The notes under the pieces are model-generated. The model was given only the letters and a program-made list of their open reading frames with translations. It had not been told where the DNA came from and made no database searches. Positions 21,966 to 24,474 of a stretch of DNA of 24,474 bases are shown here, one piece after another. Every line of letters begins with the position of its first letter. The stretch's first letter is position 1. This DNA is from CAZQVN01 sp964596775 (GTDB taxonomy: Bacteria; Eisenbacteria; RBG-16-71-46; JABDJR01; JAWXBZ01), in the NCBI GenBank assembly GCA_964596775.1, contig CAZQVN010000054.1, positions 1-24,474 on the forward strand, written 5' to 3'. Both the position numbers and the translations under genes were made by a program.

Positions 21966-24320
21966 CTATCGAGCCGGGCGCGGGGACTTGCGGAGCGGAA
22001 TGCCGAGGCGTTCCATGCGGGACGTCAGGGTCGTGCGGGTCGTGCCGAGCTGGCGGGCCGCCGCCGCCTTGTTCCAGTGGGTGTCCTCGAGGGCCCGGAT
22101 GATCCGGCGCTTCTCCAGCTCAGTCAGGTCCTCGCCAATGGTCCTGGCTCCAGGTTCAATCGCGTCCTGTAGAAACGAAAAGTGGGCGGGAGACAATTCT
22201 CCATCCGGATCGGCCAGGGTCACGGCCCGGTGGATCTCCTGGCGGAGTTCGCGGACGTTTCCGGGCCAGTCGTGACTCATCAGGTGGTTCATCACGACGG
22301 AGGGCACACCCACCTTCTTGCCGAGCGACTCGCGAAACACCTCGACAAAGTGCCGGACGAGAAGCGGAATGTCGCCCCGGCGGTCGCGGAGCGGCGGGAT
22401 GCGGAGCCTGAGCCCCTTGAGTCGGAAGTAGAGGTCGGACCGGAAGTCGCCGGAGGCCGCCGCCTGGTCGAGGTTCACGTTCGTGGCGGCCACGTAGCGC
22501 ACGTCGATCCGCCTGAGACGCGTTTCGCCGACGCGGCAGAACTCCCCGTTCTCGATCACGCGCAGAAGCCGCACCTGTGCACCGGGCGACATCTCCCCGA
22601 TTTCGTCGAGGAACAGGGTGCCCTTGTCGGCGGCCTCGAAGTAGCCGACCTTGTCCTGGATGGCGCCGGTAAAGGCCCCCTTGGCGTGGCCGAACAGTTC
22701 CGATTCCTGCATGTCGCGCGGGATCGCGCCGCAGTTCAGGGCCACGAAGGCGTTCCCGGAGCGGGCGCTCATCGCGTGGATGGCCCGGGCGAAGAGTTCC
22801 TTGCCGGTGCCGCTCTCCCCCTCCAGGATGACGGAAAGGTCGCCGCCGGCGATCTTGGAAAGGTCGCCGAACATGGAGATGATCCGCTCATCCTGCGTGA
22901 TGATGCCGTGATCGTTGGGTGAAGGCAGATCCTGCCTTGAGGCGGCGGCTCCGGCGAGCCTGGATTCCGTCCTGCCGGCCAGAACGTCCTGCGCTCTCCG
23001 GGACCAGAAATCGAGCCCCATGGAATCGAAGAGTCGCCGCGCCTCGTCCGCGATCTGCATCCCCTCCGCAGGGGATCGCTCTATCCGGACAAGATCGGAG
23101 AGATGGAGCAGCGTTCGCGCGAGTTCGAACCTGTCGCCGATGGAACGGAGAGACCGGGCGGCGGATTCGATGTCCGCGAGGGCTTTCTCGCGTTTGCCAA
23201 GGGCCATCTGCACGATCCCTCTCGCCCGGATCGCCAATGCGATTTCGTACGGCTCCTCGATCTTGCGGCTGACCTTGACCGCTTCCCGTGCGGCCCGGCG
23301 CGCTCTTTCGATCTCCCCCATTTCAACGAGGAGTTCGGCGCGCCGGCGCTGGACTTCGCAGATCATGTCCGTATCCGGATATTTTTCGCGACCGAGGCGA
23401 AGGGCCTTGTTGAAGGCCCGGAGGGCACGGTCCTGCTCGCCGTCGTCGGCCCAGGCGTCGCCGAGATATTCATGGCAGAGGATCTCGGTGCGGACGAAAT
23501 TGTTTTCCCTGGCCCAGGCACGCACCTCGCGGATGGTCAGGCGGGATTCGTGGAAACGGCCGTGCATGCGGGAGTGGATGGAAAGGGCGAGGCGGGCGTT
23601 GGCAGTGACCCATTTTATTTGCGACGGTTCCCGTTCGAGAACTCTATGAAGTAAATCTACCCCTTCTTTCAGCATCCCGAGTCGAATCCTTAGTGATCCT
23701 AAGTTGGCTTCAAATCGTGATTGGGCCGAGTGAAGTTCATGTTCCTCTGCAATCGAAAGTGATCGCTCCATCAGGTCTTCTGCAATTAACCATTTACCTC
23801 TCTTCTTATGTATGAGGGATGTGATCGTTCGCGTTCTCAATGCGCCTGATGTATCTCCGAGTTCCCACTCGTATATGTGCTGAGCGGCGGACAACGATGC
23901 AAGCGCCTTCTCAATGAGACAAACCGAAAAATACAACTGTCCTTCTACGAGTAGCCCCTCAGCTAAATCCTTTCTAAGGGTAGACCCTCTTAGTTGTTTT
24001 ATTGCCGAGGCTGAACTGTCTAAGCCCTGTGCCACATCGCCTGAAAGCAAGGCGATTCTTGCCTTCAGCACGTCTATGCATCCACCATCGACTACGGACT
24101 GTCCTTGCATCGTCTTTAAGAGCCCTAACGATTCGCTTGCTTCGGCCAGGTTGCCGCTTGCCAAATCGGCCTTGGTCTTGCTAAGTAGCTCCTCGAAAGG
24201 ATTCAATGGCAACTCCTGAACAAGGGCCTCGCCGGAGATCACTTCTGAGACTTCATTGAAGTCGATGTTGACCCTCATGCCGTCCAAGTCATGCGGAAGG
24301 TTCTTCTTCTCTGAAGTCAC
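21966..24320 (-). CDS. TPR-sensor sigma54-dependent transcriptional activator
   Basis: A 784-aa bacterial enhancer-binding protein. Residues ~40-440 are TPR-like helical repeats instead of a receiver or PAS domain (for example DAWADDGEQDRALRAFNKAL and ELLVEMGEIERARRAAREAV). The AAA+ domain follows: Walker A GESGTGKE at 501-508, GAFTGA at 548-553 (the sigma54-contact loop), Walker B LFLDEIGEM at 569-577, and FRSDLYFRLKGLRLRIPPLR. A Fis-type helix-turn-helix closes the chain (RRIIRALEDTHWNKAAAARQ). With no phosphorylation site it probably responds to a protein or peptide ligand on the TPRs. The start is GTG with GGAGG 6 nt upstream. The first ~237 codons are markedly AT-richer than the rest. 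It faces the structured RNA gene tail to tail. Confidence 0.92.
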   Translation of the reverse strand: MTSEKKNLPHDLDGMRVNIDFNEVSEVISGEALVQELPLNPFEELLSKTKADLASGNLAEASESLGLLKTMQGQSVVDGGCIDVLKARIALLSGDVAQGLDSSASAIKQLRGSTLRKDLAEGLLVEGQLYFSVCLIEKALASLSAAQHIYEWELGDTSGALRTRTITSLIHKKRGKWLIAEDLMERSLSIAEEHELHSAQSRFEANLGSLRIRLGMLKEGVDLLHRVLEREPSQIKWVTANARLALSIHSRMHGRFHESRLTIREVRAWARENNFVRTEILCHEYLGDAWADDGEQDRALRAFNKALRLGREKYPDTDMICEVQRRRAELLVEMGEIERARRAAREAVKVSRKIEEPYEIALAIRARGIVQMALGKREKALADIESAARSLRSIGDRFELARTLLHLSDLVRIERSPAEGMQIADEARRLFDSMGLDFWSRRAQDVLAGRTESRLAGAAASRQDLPSPNDHGIITQDERIISMFGDLSKIAGGDLSVILEGESGTGKELFARAIHAMSARSGNAFVALNCGAIPRDMQESELFGHAKGAFTGAIQDKVGYFEAADKGTLFLDEIGEMSPGAQVRLLRVIENGEFCRVGETRLRRIDVRYVAATNVNLDQAAASGDFRSDLYFRLKGLRLRIPPLRDRRGDIPLLVRHFVEVFRESLGKKVGVPSVVMNHLMSHDWPGNVRELRQEIHRAVTLADPDGELSPAHFSFLQDAIEPGARTIGEDLTELEKRRIIRALEDTHWNKAAAARQLGTTRTTLTSRMERLGIPLRKSPRPAR

Positions 24321-24474
24321 CGTCTCCCTCCATAAAACAGCTTACCTAGGTAAGCACGAAGCCTTGTTAGGAGAGAGTCGATTCTAGACACCAGATCTGG
24401 CTGGGGAACGACTTACCGATTGGACGGGGATATACGAGGTGCAACAACCCAAGTAAACGGATAACCCAAAGTCT
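23610..24474. other. Low-GC segment: N-terminal third of the sigma54 activator and its upstream region
   Basis: The three rows 23641-23820 contain 78 G/C in 180 bases (43%), while 22441-22500 has 44 of 60 (73%) and 23521-23580 has 40 of 60 (67%). The change occurs near 23610 inside an unbroken reading frame. It suggests recombination or a transferred sensor module. Confidence 0.75.
24341..24354. promoter_or_regulatory. Perfect 14-bp palindrome upstream of the sigma54 activator
   Basis: CTTACCTAGGTAAG is a perfect palindrome 20 bp upstream of the GTG start. A second perfect palindrome CCAGATCTGG lies at 24391-24400, next to a TAGAAT box on the minus strand that could be a -10 element (its -35 is poor). 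Operator function is inferred. Confidence 0.4.

Noticed and set aside
1..24474. CRISPR arrays, transposases, integrases, tRNA or rRNA genes
   Set aside because: I saw no regularly spaced repeats, no transposase or integrase motifs, and no tRNA cloverleaf or rRNA-conserved sequence.

Overview
The window comes from a high-GC, diderm (Gram-negative-type) bacterium outside the well-known phyla. It encodes an outer-membrane receptor-like beta-barrel, a PilB-type pilus ATPase, a FlgD-like Ig tail on a secreted protein, many GTG/TTG starts, and an orphan TPR-sigma54 activator. That mix resembles Eisenbacteria, Gemmatimonadota or Krumholzibacteriota; the assignment is an inference and no rRNA is present to settle it.

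Left part (1-8545, all minus strand). An ECF sigma factor and its RskA-type anti-sigma factor overlap by 4 nt. Next come a large TPR scaffold protein, a PHP phosphoesterase (RNase AM/YciV type) coupled by a 4-nt overlap to a TonB-receptor-like outer-membrane protein, a ComEA-like helix-hairpin-helix protein, and the N-terminal half of a PilB/GspE ATPase cut by the window edge. Together they suggest DNA uptake or pilus functions next to envelope stress control.

Middle part (8546-20761). A 430-bp divergent spacer separates the sigma operon from a secreted DUF4331 protein with a FlgD-like C-terminal domain and a DUF4198 protein. A MATE exporter follows on the minus strand, then LemA with an M48 (HtpX-like) membrane protease. 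Two divergent genes encode apparently inactive enzymes: an SGNH-like membrane-anchored protein and a DUF885 peptidase-like protein. An active-looking M3 peptidase is translationally coupled to a PIN-PhoH ATPase.

Right part (20762-24474). This is the most unusual stretch. A roughly 350-bp leader has four DnaA-box-like 9-mers and an AT-rich segment. It is followed by a sigma70-like promoter and about 750 nt of non-coding DNA that folds on the plus strand as a large ornate RNA. The 5' and 3' ends of that RNA can pair over 22 base pairs (one G-U) in a closing stem that abuts a T6 tract, and the interior has at least five hairpins capped by GNRA tetraloops. A second, canonical terminator lies just downstream. 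I do not recognise the family. It is my candidate for the undescribed element of this window. Convergent to it is a TPR-sigma54 activator whose first ~237 codons and upstream region are about 43% GC, against about 67-73% for the rest of the gene, indicating a mosaic gene.
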